A stretch of DNA of 6,220 nucleotides from an uncultured Oxalobacteraceae bacterium (lineage in GTDB: Bacteria; Pseudomonadota; Gammaproteobacteria; Burkholderiales; Burkholderiaceae): the NCBI GenBank assembly GCA_946479705.1, contig CAMLHI010000128.1, positions 1-6,220 of the forward strand. The letters run 5' to 3'. The first letter of the stretch is position 1. The number at the start of each line of letters is the position of its first letter. Positions 5,799-6,220 of the stretch are shown in pieces. The translations under genes were made by a program, and so were the position numbers. Below the pieces are notes generated by a model that ran no database searches, was not told the DNA's origin, and worked only from the letters and a program-made list of their open reading frames with translations.

Positions 5799-6220
5799 CT
5801 AGGCGTCGCCCGGGGTACGCAGGCGGATATTTTGCTGTCGTTCGATGATCTGCTTCGCTACATAGATCGCCATGCGGTGGTCTGCCTTTGCGATCCAACC
5901 TTCGAGCTGGCTCATGTCATCGGCACGATCGGCATATTCGGCCGCCTCGGCACGAACGCGGTCCACCAGGTGCTTTAGGTCGGTTGGCAGTCCATGCTCC
6001 TGGACCTCGCGGAACTGCTGCTGTCGTTCGATGATCTGCTTCGCCACATAGATCGCCATGCGGTGGTCTGCCTTTGCGATCCAGTCTTCGAGCTGGCTCA
6101 CATCATCGGCACGATCGGCATATTCGACCGCCTCGTCACGTACGCGGTCGACCAGGTGCGTTAGATCGGTTGGCAGTCCATGCTCCTGGACCTCGCGGAA
6201 CTGCTGCTGTCGTTCGATGA
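5799..6220 (-). CDS. Tandem-repeat helical protein, unknown, 5' part outside window
   Basis: The frame is open to the right edge (first full codon at 6216-6218), and 139 residues plus the stop TAG are visible. A GTG at 6101 lies inside a repeat and is not a credible start. The protein consists of a 62-aa unit: IERQQQFREVQEHGLPTD, then LVDRVR.EA.EYADRADD, then SQLE.WIAKADHRMAIYVAKQ. Two complete units are visible, differing at 5 residues, followed by a cut-off third that ends after IIERQQ with a unique tail NIRLRTPGDA. Each unit looks like two or three amphipathic helices broken at HGLP, so an elongated helical scaffold or coiled-coil protein is likely. I recognise no family. It is first of four - strand genes and probably part of the same module. 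Confidence 0.85.
   Translation of the reverse strand, partial: IERQQQFREVQEHGLPTDLTHLVDRVRDEAVEYADRADDVSQLEDWIAKADHRMAIYVAKQIIERQQQFREVQEHGLPTDLKHLVDRVRAEAAEYADRADDMSQLEGWIAKADHRMAIYVAKQIIERQQNIRLRTPGDA
5834..6220. repeat. 186-bp coding tandem direct repeat
   Basis: Copy A spans 5834-6019, copy B 6020-6205, and the first 15 bases of a third copy reach the window edge. A and B differ at 11 of 186 positions by eye, without any indel, so the reading frame is kept. Five changes alter an amino acid and the others are synonymous or share a changed codon. Similarity stops abruptly just left of 5833. The array probably extends beyond the window. Confidence 0.95.

Noticed and set aside
5670..5978. 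+ strand frame of 102 aa across the 160-aa gene start and the repeats
   Set aside because: The repeat differences are framed for the - strand protein, and the - strand genes have good ribosome sites; this frame crosses their intergenic gap.
5799..6101. Repeat protein starting at GTG 6101 with only 100 aa
   Set aside because: The frame continues in the same repeat pattern to the window edge, the GTG replaces an internal Met codon of the next unit, and no ribosome site precedes it.
5834..6220. CRISPR array
   Set aside because: The repeats are 186 bp, directly adjacent without unique spacers, and encode protein.

Overview
The window is GC-rich DNA, well above 60% G+C over most of the left two thirds. 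It looks like the accessory backbone of an integrative conjugative element, genomic island or plasmid in a proteobacterium. A beta- or gammaproteobacterium is my best guess, based only on base composition and the type of genes. Two genes fix the context: a zinc-ribbon plus Toprim primase-like protein (1624-2661) and a DUF932 phage/plasmid-like protein (2858-4015). Both families are typical of mobile-element replication and maintenance modules. No integrase, relaxase, transposase, tRNA, rRNA or CRISPR array is visible.

Layout. Positions 1-573 hold no convincing gene: reading frames are open on both strands, but base composition shows only weak three-base periodicity. From 633 to 4536 five genes run on the + strand: an unknown 202-aa protein, an unknown basic 109-aa protein, the Toprim protein (overlapping the previous gene by 8 nt), the DUF932 protein, and an unknown Ala-rich 163-aa protein. 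Three of these genes (633, 1302, 2858) are preceded by a GC-rich hairpin ending just before a strong Shine-Dalgarno sequence. The 196-nt gap before the DUF932 gene carries three further hairpins.

From 4637 to the right edge four genes run on the - strand, convergent with the first block: a tandem-repeat protein that enters from outside the window (5799-6220), then unknown proteins of 160, 99 and 77 aa. This block is locally much more AT-rich (about 40% G+C around 5161-5220). It reads as cargo or a separately acquired module next to the mobile-element backbone. The repeat protein is built from a 62-aa, probably helical unit encoded by a 186-bp direct repeat. The two complete copies differ at 11 positions, with no indels.

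Working together. The Toprim and DUF932 proteins plausibly act in DNA replication or maintenance of the element. The 202-aa protein ends in a motif resembling a sliding-clamp-binding peptide, which would fit the same job. The four - strand genes have no function I can recognise; close spacing and shared orientation suggest co-expression.
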